DNA from: Paramuribaculum sp.
GTDB lineage: Bacteria > Bacteroidota > Bacteroidia > Bacteroidales > Muribaculaceae
Direction of reading: 5' to 3'
Assembly: GCA_029051965.1 (NCBI GenBank)
Contig: JAIDJZ010000256.1
Coordinates: forward strand, 1 to 8,977
DNA length: 8,977 bases
Shown here: piece by piece, positions 1-6,007 of the stretch
Layout: each line of letters begins with the position of its first letter
Position numbering within the stretch: position 1 is the first letter of the stretch
Notes under the pieces: model-generated
Told to the model about the DNA's origin: nothing
The model's database searches: none
The model's input: the letters and a program-made list of their open reading frames with translations, nothing else
Position numbers and translations under genes: made by a program

Positions 1-1235
1 ATTGCGGCACTCGGTTCGCCGGGAGCGGCCGTCGCCATGTCGTCGAATGCCACCGGCTGGATCTCGACCTGCAGGTCGATGCGGTCGAGCAACGGGCCGG
101 AGATACGGCTGAGATATTTCCGCACTGCGCCGGGAGCGCACTCACATTCGCGTGTGGGATGGTTGTAGTAGCCGCACGGACACGGATTCATCGAGGCCAC
201 GAGCATGAACGAAGCGGGATAATCGACCGAATATTTCGCACGGGAGATCGAGATCACATTATCCTCGAGCGGCTGACGAAGAACCTCGAGAACGGTTCTG
301 GGAAACTCCGGGAATTCGTCCATAAAGAGAATTCCGTTATGGGACAGAGAGATTTCGCCGGGATGGGGATTCGTGCCCCCGCCGACAAGCGCCACAGGCG
401 AAATCGTGTGATGGGGCGAGCGGAAAGGGCGGCGGGTCATCAGCCGCGAACCTCCGGGGAGTTTTCCGGCGACCGAGTGGATTTTGGTCGTTTCGAGAGC
501 CTCGGAAAGCGACAGCGGCGGAAGAATCGACGGAAGACGCTTGGCCATCATCGATTTGCCTGATCCGGGAGGTCCGACGAGAAGGATATTGTGGCCGCCG
601 GCACACGCCACCTCAAAGGCTCGTTTCACGACTTCCTGACCTTTCACTTCCGAGAAATCCTCTTCGAAAGTGGCGCAATCGGCAGCGAACTCCGCACGGG
701 TGTCGACAACGGTCGGGTCGATTCCAACCCTCCCCTCAAGAAATTCGATCACCTCGCGCAAAGACGATGCACCATAGACCTGAAGGTTATTGACCACAGC
801 CGCCTCCGGAGCATTTTCGCGAGGCACAATCATTCCGCGGAATCCGCATTTCCGGGCGAGAATAGCCATCGGAAGCACTCCGCGGATCGGTAGCAACGAC
901 CCGTCGAGAGAGAGCTCGCCCATTATCATGAACTCATCGAGAGCCGGAACCGTGATGCGTGTCGATGCCGCAAGGATTGCGATAGCGATCGGCAGGTCAT
1001 AGGCCGCACCCTCCTTCTTGACATCGGCCGGCGAGAGATTGACAACAAACCTGAGCCGCGGGAAATCATAGCCGCTCTGCGTGACAGCGGCCATTATGCG
1101 CTGATAGCTCTCCCGGACAGCCGTGTCGGCCAGCCCGACCATATTGAACGTAGCGCCGGTCGAAGCAATTGCTTCAATTGTGATTCTGATTGCATCGATG
1201 CCCTGGACTGCGGCACCATAAGTCTTGATCAACAT
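1..1235 (-). CDS. comM: ComM/YifB family Mg-chelatase-like AAA+ ATPase (3' end off the left edge)
   Basis: Partial: 411 codons are present, starting at the ATG at 1235-1233; the C-terminal roughly 100 residues expected for the family (about 500 aa) lie outside. The N-terminal ChlI-like domain (about 1-190) begins MLIKTYGAAVQGID and contains NLSPADVKKEGAAYDLPIA and MGELSLDG, both family hallmarks. The AAA+ core follows: Walker A GPPGSGKS at 221-228, the RSPHHTIS segment after it, Walker B ILFMDE at 302-307, then NPCPCGYY with a paired C352/C354 and C364/C366 cluster, and the RISGPLLDRIDLQVEI segment (sensor/arginine region). Known for the family: ComM is a hexameric helicase that promotes branch migration during natural transformation in Vibrio; in organisms without known competence its role is less clear, so a general recombination role here is inference. 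It lies 27 bases downstream of the lipoprotein gene on the same strand and is probably co-transcribed. There is no Shine-Dalgarno sequence, as is usual in Bacteroidetes. Product call is firm. Confidence 0.95.
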   Translation of the reverse strand, partial: MLIKTYGAAVQGIDAIRITIEAIASTGATFNMVGLADTAVRESYQRIMAAVTQSGYDFPRLRFVVNLSPADVKKEGAAYDLPIAIAILAASTRITVPALDEFMIMGELSLDGSLLPIRGVLPMAILARKCGFRGMIVPRENAPEAAVVNNLQVYGASSLREVIEFLEGRVGIDPTVVDTRAEFAADCATFEEDFSEVKGQEVVKRAFEVACAGGHNILLVGPPGSGKSMMAKRLPSILPPLSLSEALETTKIHSVAGKLPGGSRLMTRRPFRSPHHTISPVALVGGGTNPHPGEISLSHNGILFMDEFPEFPRTVLEVLRQPLEDNVISISRAKYSVDYPASFMLVASMNPCPCGYYNHPTRECECAPGAVRKYLSRISGPLLDRIDLQVEIQPVAFDDMATAAPGEPSAA

Positions 1236-1262
1236 AGGTCGGAGGGAGTCAGATTAGGAAAA

Positions 1263-2282
1263 TCAACGTTTAAGACGCGTTTCGACAGCGGCTGCCGCAG
1301 CCGAAACCGACGAGCCGCGATAGGTCTGGTTGCCGGCCGAATCGGTCACGATAAAATAGGGGTAGCGCGGGATGCCGAGCTTGCGCAGGGCCGTGGAGGC
1401 AACCGTAGCGGGTGCCCATGTGCGGCGCCATGTCGACGAATCGCCCCTCAGTGACTCTCGCCACGAAGCCGAATCCGGAGCGGCTGAGATTTCAACCGCT
1501 TCGAAACGCGGCGAAGCGTAGTCGCGGACAAGACTGCGGACGCGCGGAGTCACAGAGTCCCGCGCCGCACGGTCGGCCGACATAAAGCAGAAAAGCATTG
1601 CCGAACGGCCACGGGGATTGACGCTGACAACGGAATCGGAAACGTCATAGAGACTCATCGGGCCGATATGAGTCGAAGCAGCCTCTCCGAGCTGGGCCGA
1701 GAGCGAACCGGTGAAATTCTGGATAATCTCCTGGGCGCGAGCTGAAGAAGAGAGCAGCCCCATAAGAGAGTCGGCTTCATGCTCAAAACCGTCAGTGCGG
1801 AAAAAGCTGACCATAAGCGCCGTTGCCGCCTTCGACGACTTGTTGCGTCCGACCCAGTCGGCTATGGAGCGGTTCAGAGCCGCCGCATCGCCTTTCTCAA
1901 GCAGATCGGCGTTTTCCGCCACCCAGCCTGCAATCTTTTCCGAATCGCTGTTGCCCGAGACCTTTATTGCATAAGGTTCGGCCACATCTCCCTTCAGACG
2001 GATCTTGTCGCCGTTCTCGACAACGAGCGTAGCCATCTGCAGACCGTCGCCGAGCGTCAGAGTCAGAAGGGTCGGCTTAGCCGCTTCGCCGGTAAATGCG
2101 AATTTATTGTCTGCGGCGACAACCGTGGTTCGTTTAAGTCCGCCGGCGGCATAATATGTAGCGTTGACGATCTGCGCACCCAGACCTTCGATTTCACCCT
2201 GGACAACAAACTGTTTCTTTTTCGAGCAGCCACAGAGGGCCACCGCAAGGGCAAGCATGAGAATATAGATTGTATGTTTCAT
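1263..2282 (-). CDS. DUF4369-like lipoprotein with degenerate thioredoxin-like C-terminal domain
   Basis: 339 residues. The N-terminus MKHTIYILMLALAVALCGC is a lipoprotein signal peptide with lipobox L16-C17-G18-C19; C19 would be acylated. SKKK follows, with no acidic surface-export signal, so a periplasm-facing anchor is likely. Residues about 24-115 (FVVQGEIEGL, ...FTGEAAKPTLLTL..., VENGDKIRLKGDV) resemble the DUF4369 beta domain found in front of TlpA/AhpC-type thioredoxins in Bacteroidetes. Residues about 120-210 are helical. Residues about 222-339 look thioredoxin-like: a core strand AMLFCFMS, later GIPRYPYFIVTDSAGNQTYRG, with P308 in the position of the cis-proline. The expected CXXC is replaced by SADRAAR (235-241), so it should not act as a disulfide reductase. 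The start at 2282 is chosen because an extension to 2360 would run through the promoter at 2330-2361 and would bury the signal peptide. An AGGAA stretch precedes the ATG. It probably forms an operon with comM. Specific function unknown. Confidence 0.82.
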   Translation of the reverse strand: MKHTIYILMLALAVALCGCSKKKQFVVQGEIEGLGAQIVNATYYAAGGLKRTTVVAADNKFAFTGEAAKPTLLTLTLGDGLQMATLVVENGDKIRLKGDVAEPYAIKVSGNSDSEKIAGWVAENADLLEKGDAAALNRSIADWVGRNKSSKAATALMVSFFRTDGFEHEADSLMGLLSSSARAQEIIQNFTGSLSAQLGEAASTHIGPMSLYDVSDSVVSVNPRGRSAMLFCFMSADRAARDSVTPRVRSLVRDYASPRFEAVEISAAPDSASWRESLRGDSSTWRRTWAPATVASTALRKLGIPRYPYFIVTDSAGNQTYRGSSVSAAAAAVETRLKR

Positions 2283-2329
2283 TTTTCCTGTTCGACAGCC
2301 GGCATCTGCCGACCGTTTCTGTTGATTCA

Positions 2330-2361
2330 CAAAATTAGCGATAACCGCGCAAACGCGCAAA
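2330..2361 (-). promoter_or_regulatory. Bacteroidetes-type promoter for the lipoprotein-comM genes
   Basis: Read on the minus strand, TTTG at 2361-2358 is followed by a 20-base spacer and TAATTTTG at 2337-2330, an exact match to the TTTG (-33) / TAnnTTTG (-7) consensus of Bacteroides sigma-ABfr promoters with the usual spacing. Transcription would begin near 2326, leaving a leader of about 44 bases before the ATG at 2282. The match and its location are seen directly; activity is inferred. Confidence 0.7.
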
Positions 2362-2464
2362 CAATGCGACTGCAGATTAACCGTTTCGGCCGATTTTTAC
2401 AAAAAGCAATATCTTTCCTGATAAAAACCGGCCCCGCGGACTATGAAAATCCTCGGCGAGTGAT

Positions 2465-2472
2465 TAACTTTG
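2465..2472 (+). promoter_or_regulatory. -7 box (TAACTTTG) abutting the pldA start codon
   Basis: TAACTTTG is a full match to the Bacteroidetes -7 element TAnnTTTG and ends four bases before the pldA ATG at 2477. With normal geometry, transcription would start at about 2476-2479, giving an mRNA with essentially no leader. The -33 box is poor: TATG at 2442-2445 (19-base spacer) is the nearest 3-of-4 match. The TAA of this element is also the in-frame stop that fixes 2477 as the first possible ATG. Confidence 0.5.
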
Positions 2473-2476
2473 CGGA

Positions 2477-3322
2477 ATGAAACTGAAATATCTTTTTTTG
2501 CTGCTTATGATCTCTCCGCTGATGAGTCACACCGGACTTAAGGCGCAGATCGTCGCGCCCGACAGCATGACCATCGACACCGACAGTCTGCGGCGCGATT
2601 TCGACAATCAACCCTATTTCGGTCTCTACAAAGACAACTACTTCACATTCGGCGTCCCCATCGGCGAAACCCCGACAAAGACAAACTCAAACGTAAAGTT
2701 TCAGATCTCCATTGCCCAGCGTCTGACCCGAAGCACACTTCCCTGGAACACATATCTCTTTCTATTCTACACGCAGAAGGTCTTCTGGAACGTGCTCGAG
2801 AACTCCATGCCGATGACCGACCTCAACTTCAATCCGGGCATAGGACTTGTCAAACCTCTTTTTGTCAAAGACCGGTTCATCGGCAAACTGATGGTCCTGG
2901 CCGAACACGAGAGCAACGGACGCGACGGCGTCAAATCACGCTCTTGGAACAAGATCTCATTCGGGGCCAACATCATGATCGAACCGACTTTCATTGTCCA
3001 CGGAAAATTCTGGATTCCGATCGTCGACGGCGGCGAAAACCGCGACATCCTCGACTATTCAGGCATCTACCAGGTCGGGACACAGGTCTTCTCGCGCAAC
3101 CGCCGGTTCGGCGCCTCGGTCACTCTGGTCAAACGCCGCGGCTGGAATCTCAACTACAACACAATAATCGAACTCAACTACCGTCTTTTCAAAAGAGAAA
3201 ACCAATATCTGTTCGCCCAATACTACAACGGCTACGGCGAAGGTCTGCTCGAATACAAGAAATTCCACTCGATGTTCCGCGTCGGCATCGTCATAAAGCC
3301 GCGCATATTCTCTGACTTCTGA
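2477..3322 (+). CDS. pldA: Outer-membrane phospholipase A (OMPLA/PldA family)
   Basis: 281 residues, within the size range of the family. A signal peptide (MKLKYLFLLLMISPLMSHTGLKAQ, cleavage likely after A23) precedes a beta-barrel ending in F281, the usual C-terminal aromatic recognised by the BAM machinery. Active-site residues are all visible: HESNGR with H144, S146 and N147, and SRSWN with N158. The H-to-N spacing of 14 residues equals that of E. coli OMPLA (H142/S144/N156 of the mature protein), and the calcium-site positions R147 and S152 correspond to R149 and S154. Other family segments: YTQK at 98-101, NPGIGL near 119-124, YNGYGEGLLEY at 250-260. Known role: calcium-dependent, dimerisation-activated hydrolysis of phospholipids that reach the outer leaflet of the outer membrane. 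An in-frame TAA at 2465-2467 and the good signal peptide decide the start. It stands divergently from the lipoprotein gene and 95 bases ahead of aroA; co-transcription with aroA is possible but unproven. Confidence 0.92.
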   Translation: MKLKYLFLLLMISPLMSHTGLKAQIVAPDSMTIDTDSLRRDFDNQPYFGLYKDNYFTFGVPIGETPTKTNSNVKFQISIAQRLTRSTLPWNTYLFLFYTQKVFWNVLENSMPMTDLNFNPGIGLVKPLFVKDRFIGKLMVLAEHESNGRDGVKSRSWNKISFGANIMIEPTFIVHGKFWIPIVDGGENRDILDYSGIYQVGTQVFSRNRRFGASVTLVKRRGWNLNYNTIIELNYRLFKRENQYLFAQYYNGYGEGLLEYKKFHSMFRVGIVIKPRIFSDF

Positions 3323-3367
3323 CCCCCCCCATGACGAGACTTTCCATGACGACAGAACGACTTTTCC
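3323..3367 (+). repeat. C8 homopolymer and imperfect direct repeat after pldA
   Basis: The pldA stop codon is followed at once by eight C residues (3323-3330). Then ATGACGA...GACTTTCC (3331-3345) recurs imperfectly as ATGACGA...GACTTTTCC (3346-3367, with a 6-base insertion and one extra T). This is most of the 95-base pldA-aroA spacer. I see no terminator hairpin and no TAnnTTTG box in this spacer. Significance unknown. Confidence 0.5.
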
Positions 3368-3417
3368 TCTGAACGCAGACTTAACCCCACAGCCCCATCA
3401 GACATCAACTACCAAAA

Positions 3418-4701
3418 ATGGACTACCGTATCATCCCACCGCAAGAACTTCCGGAAGCGGAAATCCGGCTTCCGCTGTCGAAAAGCATGTCAAACCGCGC
3501 AATGATAATCAATTACCTGTGCGGGCAGCCCGACGCGCTCCTTCATAGCGCCGACTGTGACGACGCCAATGTTCTGGCCTCGGCCCTCGCCGATCCGACA
3601 GCTGCCGAAACCGACATCGACGGCGCAGGCACAGCAATGCGTTTTCTGACAGCCCTCTATGCCGTCTCTCCGGACCGCGAGGTCGTTCTGACAGGCAACG
3701 AACGGATGCAGCATCGTCCCATCGGGCCGCTTGTCGAAGCTCTGCGCGCTCTTGGCGCACGGATCGACTATCTCGGACAGGATGGATACCCCCCACTGAA
3801 AATCTCAGGCCGAAAACTCTGCGGCGGCACGATCGACATCGACGCATCGATGAGCTCACAGTTTGTCTCCGCCCTTCTGATGGTCGCCCCGACTTTCAGC
3901 GGAGGACTGACTGTCAACCTCATGGCCGAATCCGGATCGATGCCCTACATCGACCTGACACTTTCAATGATGCGGAAGGCCGGAATCGAAGCAGAGCGGT
4001 CGAACCTCACGATAACCGTTGCGGAAGGAACTTACAGGAATCCGATCCCGGTAATCGAGCCCGACTGGAGTGCCGCCGCCTTCTGGTATGAGATCGAAGC
4101 GGTCTCATCCGGATTCATAACACTCCTCGGGCTGACTCCCGGATCTGCTCAAGGCGACGCAAGCCTTCCGGAAATATTCTCCGACCTCTGCGTGACAACA
4201 GAGTTCACACCCGACTACAACAATGAGGGTCCGGCAGCCGAACTGACAGCCTCGCCCGACATCTCACCCCGCTTTGTCAGAGACCTGTCGCAGAACCCCG
4301 ACCTCGCCCCGGCGATAGCCGTGACCTGCGCACTCATCGGAATTCCGTTCCGTCTCAGCGGACTCGCAACCCTCCGCCTCAAGGAATGCGACCGGCTCGG
4401 AAGCCTGCAGACCGAACTGAAACGAATTGGTGTTCCGGCCGAGATCATCGGCGACGACACCCTCGAATGGCTCGGCAACCGGCTACCCATTGCCGGACTG
4501 CCCGAATTCAGAACCTACGGCGACCACCGCATGGCAATGGCCCTCGCCCCGGTGGCCATCTATATTCCCGGAATCAAGATCTGCGATGCGGAAGTAGTCA
4601 CCAAATCCTACCCCCGCTTCTGGGACGATCTGCAGTCCGCCGGCTTCACACTCGTGGACGGAAACATCTCCTATGAAGAACTTTTCAGCGAAGAACAATG
4701 A
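3418..4701 (+). CDS. aroA: 3-phosphoshikimate 1-carboxyvinyltransferase (EPSP synthase)
   Basis: 427 residues, the same length as E. coli AroA. Cytosolic enzyme joining shikimate-3-phosphate and phosphoenolpyruvate to give EPSP, the sixth step of chorismate synthesis. Visible motifs: LPLSKSMSNRAMI with K22 and R27, numbered as in E. coli; GAGTAMRF at 69-76; R100 in HRPIGPL; SSQF with Q148; PDWSAAAFW at 215-223; NPDLAPAIAV with the catalytic D295 (E. coli D313); LKECDRLGS with E323 and R326 (E. coli E341, R344); YGDHRMAMA at 367-375; and TKSYPRFW with K396 (E. coli K411). The PEP/glyphosate pocket loop has G69 and F76 where E. coli has N94 and P101. The start has an A-rich upstream (CCAAAAATG) and no Shine-Dalgarno, as is usual in Bacteroidetes. 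The stop overlaps the next gene's ATG (ATGA), so the two are translationally coupled. No separate promoter was recognised in the preceding 95 bases. Confidence 0.97.
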   Translation: MDYRIIPPQELPEAEIRLPLSKSMSNRAMIINYLCGQPDALLHSADCDDANVLASALADPTAAETDIDGAGTAMRFLTALYAVSPDREVVLTGNERMQHRPIGPLVEALRALGARIDYLGQDGYPPLKISGRKLCGGTIDIDASMSSQFVSALLMVAPTFSGGLTVNLMAESGSMPYIDLTLSMMRKAGIEAERSNLTITVAEGTYRNPIPVIEPDWSAAAFWYEIEAVSSGFITLLGLTPGSAQGDASLPEIFSDLCVTTEFTPDYNNEGPAAELTASPDISPRFVRDLSQNPDLAPAIAVTCALIGIPFRLSGLATLRLKECDRLGSLQTELKRIGVPAEIIGDDTLEWLGNRLPIAGLPEFRTYGDHRMAMALAPVAIYIPGIKICDAEVVTKSYPRFWDDLQSAGFTLVDGNISYEELFSEEQ

Positions 4702-5114
4702 TAGTAGCTTTTTACATATTTCTTGCCCTGATCGTCACAGGCTCCGTTCTCTATTACTTCCACCGTCGCAAGCTCCGCAATCTGGCACCCGGAGAGGAAG
4801 CCCCCGAAGTAGTGGAGCCTGAACAGTGCTGCGGAATGCATATCACATGCGAACGCGACTCGCTTCTGGCTGCCGTCAGCAAAGAAATCGAATACTACGA
4901 TGACGAAGAACTCGACCGTTTCCGAGGGATCAAGCCCGACGACTACGACGACGAGGCAATCGAGGAATTCCGCAACGTGCTTCTGACCCTTCTGCCCGGC
5001 GACATTGCCGGCTGGGCACGCAGCATACAGCTCCGGGGCATCGAATTGCCGGCTCCGGTGCGCGACGAACTTCTGATGATCGTTGCCGAAGCCCGGCAGC
5101 ACAGCAACCACTGA
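4698..5114 (+). CDS. Small single-pass membrane protein with a CC..H..CE motif, function unknown
   Basis: 138 residues; the ATG overlaps the aroA stop by four bases. One N-terminal membrane helix (about 3-21, VAFYIFLALIVTGSVLYYF) is followed by HRRK, which predicts that the rest is cytoplasmic by the positive-inside rule. After an acidic, proline-containing linker comes QCCGMHITCERDSLL (43-57), with C44, C45, H48, C51 and E52 positioned as possible metal ligands. Then an acidic stretch EIEYYDDEELDRFRG (63-77) and a C-terminal helical part (about 84-134) with DIAGWARSIQLRGIELP. I do not recognise a named domain; I recall similar proteins in other Bacteroidales but cannot verify this. Its place between aroA and a metal-transporter permease, 16 bases from the latter, suggests a metal-related or envelope role, which is inference only. 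Confidence 0.85.
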   Translation: MIVAFYIFLALIVTGSVLYYFHRRKLRNLAPGEEAPEVVEPEQCCGMHITCERDSLLAAVSKEIEYYDDEELDRFRGIKPDDYDDEAIEEFRNVLLTLLPGDIAGWARSIQLRGIELPAPVRDELLMIVAEARQHSNH

Positions 5115-5130
5115 AAACCACCCCGAAAAC

Positions 5131-5928
5131 ATGGCCGACATTATCCAATATGCCTTTTTCCAGAGAGCCCTTCTCGGAGTCGCACTCATCAGTGTAGCCG
5201 CCGCGATCATCGGCACCTACATCGTGACCCGGCGTCTCGTTGCGATCAGCGGCGGAATCACCCACGCCTGCTTCGGAGGCCTCGGAATCGGCTACTTCCT
5301 CGGAATCAACCCGCTGATCACCGCAACGATGTTTGCCATCGGCGCATCGGCCGGAGTCGAATGGCTTGCCGCCCGCCAGAAAATGCGCGAAGACTCGGCA
5401 ATAGCCGTTGTCTGGGCTCTCGGCATGGCCATAGGCATTATCTTCGTATTTCTCACCCCGGGCTATGTCCCGGAACTCAACACGTTTCTGTTCGGAAACG
5501 TCCTGACCATTTCTCCGGCCGACCTCTGGACATTCGGAATCTTCACGACTCTTCTGCTGGCATTCTTCATAGCGTTCTACCGTCCGATACTCGCATGCGC
5601 GTTCGACCGAGATTTCGCTCGCGTCATGCACATTCCGGTGCGCTTCATCAGCTACGCGATGACCGTACTGATCGCCATATGCATCGTGCTGACGATCCGC
5701 CTCGTCGGCATCATGCTTCTGATGTCGATGTTCGCACTGCCGCAGCTCGTTGCCGAGACCTTCTGCCGCCGCTTTCCGGCAATGATGACTGCCTCGGCGG
5801 TCATCTCGCTGATCTGCAGCGTCGGCGGACTTCTGCTGAGCTCGGTCGTCAATGTGCCATGCTCGGCGCTGATTGTCATCGTAATGACCGGCGCCTATAT
5901 GATTGCCCGCATATTCTCACCCCGATGA
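5131..5928 (+). CDS. Metal (Zn/Mn/Fe) ABC transporter permease, ZnuB/MntB family
   Basis: 265 residues, typical length for ABC-3 family permeases. The first segment (about 12-32) is followed by the family signature RRLVAISGGITHACFGGLGIGYFLGINP (34-61, quoted in part: VAISGGITHACFGGLG). About seven to eight hydrophobic segments follow, near 60-80, 89-108, 131-150, 174-200, 219-240 and 244-262. The cytoplasmic coupling region FDRDFARVMHIPV (158-170) corresponds to the family's FDxExAxxxGxxV. It would form the inner-membrane channel for divalent metal uptake with an ATPase and a periplasmic binding protein, neither of which is in this window. Metal specificity cannot be read from sequence. An in-frame ATG exists at 5083 inside the preceding gene, but MADIIQYAFF at 5131 matches the family N-terminus and leaves a 16-base gap. 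Part of the aroA group. Confidence 0.92.
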   Translation: MADIIQYAFFQRALLGVALISVAAAIIGTYIVTRRLVAISGGITHACFGGLGIGYFLGINPLITATMFAIGASAGVEWLAARQKMREDSAIAVVWALGMAIGIIFVFLTPGYVPELNTFLFGNVLTISPADLWTFGIFTTLLLAFFIAFYRPILACAFDRDFARVMHIPVRFISYAMTVLIAICIVLTIRLVGIMLLMSMFALPQLVAETFCRRFPAMMTASAVISLICSVGGLLLSSVVNVPCSALIVIVMTGAYMIARIFSPR

Positions 5929-5954
5929 CACCCAAAGAGTCCAATGCAATAATA

Positions 5955-5962
5955 TAGCTTTC
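5955..5962 (+). promoter_or_regulatory. Weak candidate -7 box upstream of porW
   Basis: TAGCTTTC matches TAnnTTTG at all but the last fixed base. No TTTG lies about 20 bases upstream, so support is weak. If used, the leader would be about 40 bases and would contain the inverted repeat at 5965-5994. Confidence 0.25.
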
Positions 5963-5964
5963 CC

Positions 5965-5994
5965 GCGCGTTATGAAATAAGCGCCACAACGCGC
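5965..5994 (+). repeat. Inverted repeat (GCGCGTT / AACGCGC) in the porW leader region
   Basis: A perfect 7-base inverted repeat, GCGCGTT at 5965-5971 and AACGCGC at 5988-5994, with a 16-base AT-richer loop. There is no T-run after it, so it is not a standard intrinsic terminator; it could still be a weak terminator for the aroA group, an RNA hairpin in the porW leader, or an operator. Confidence 0.4.
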
Positions 5995-6007
5995 CTATTG
6001 ATGATCT

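Noticed and set aside
159..1002. Plus-strand open frames at 159-563, 591-893 and 790-1002
   Set aside because: All are shadows of comM, whose minus-strand translation carries Walker A, Walker B and family motifs through the same region.
2283..2360. N-terminal extension of the lipoprotein to an ATG at 2360
   Set aside because: It would place 26 non-signal residues before a proper lipoprotein signal peptide and it overlaps the TTTG-N20-TAATTTTG promoter.
1779..2480. A 233-codon plus-strand open frame opposite the lipoprotein
   Set aside because: The minus-strand frame has a clear lipoprotein signal and domain features; the plus-strand translation has none and would run through the divergent promoter region.
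3331..3372. A 13-codon ORF between pldA and aroA as a possible attenuator peptide
   Set aside because: It encodes MTRLSMTTERLFL with only one aromatic residue, no following terminator hairpin and no clear promoter, so a leader-peptide attenuator for aroA is not supported.
5083..5130. Upstream ATG for the metal permease at 5083
   Set aside because: It lies within the end of the preceding gene and adds 16 polar residues not expected before the first membrane helix; the ATG at 5131 fits the family.
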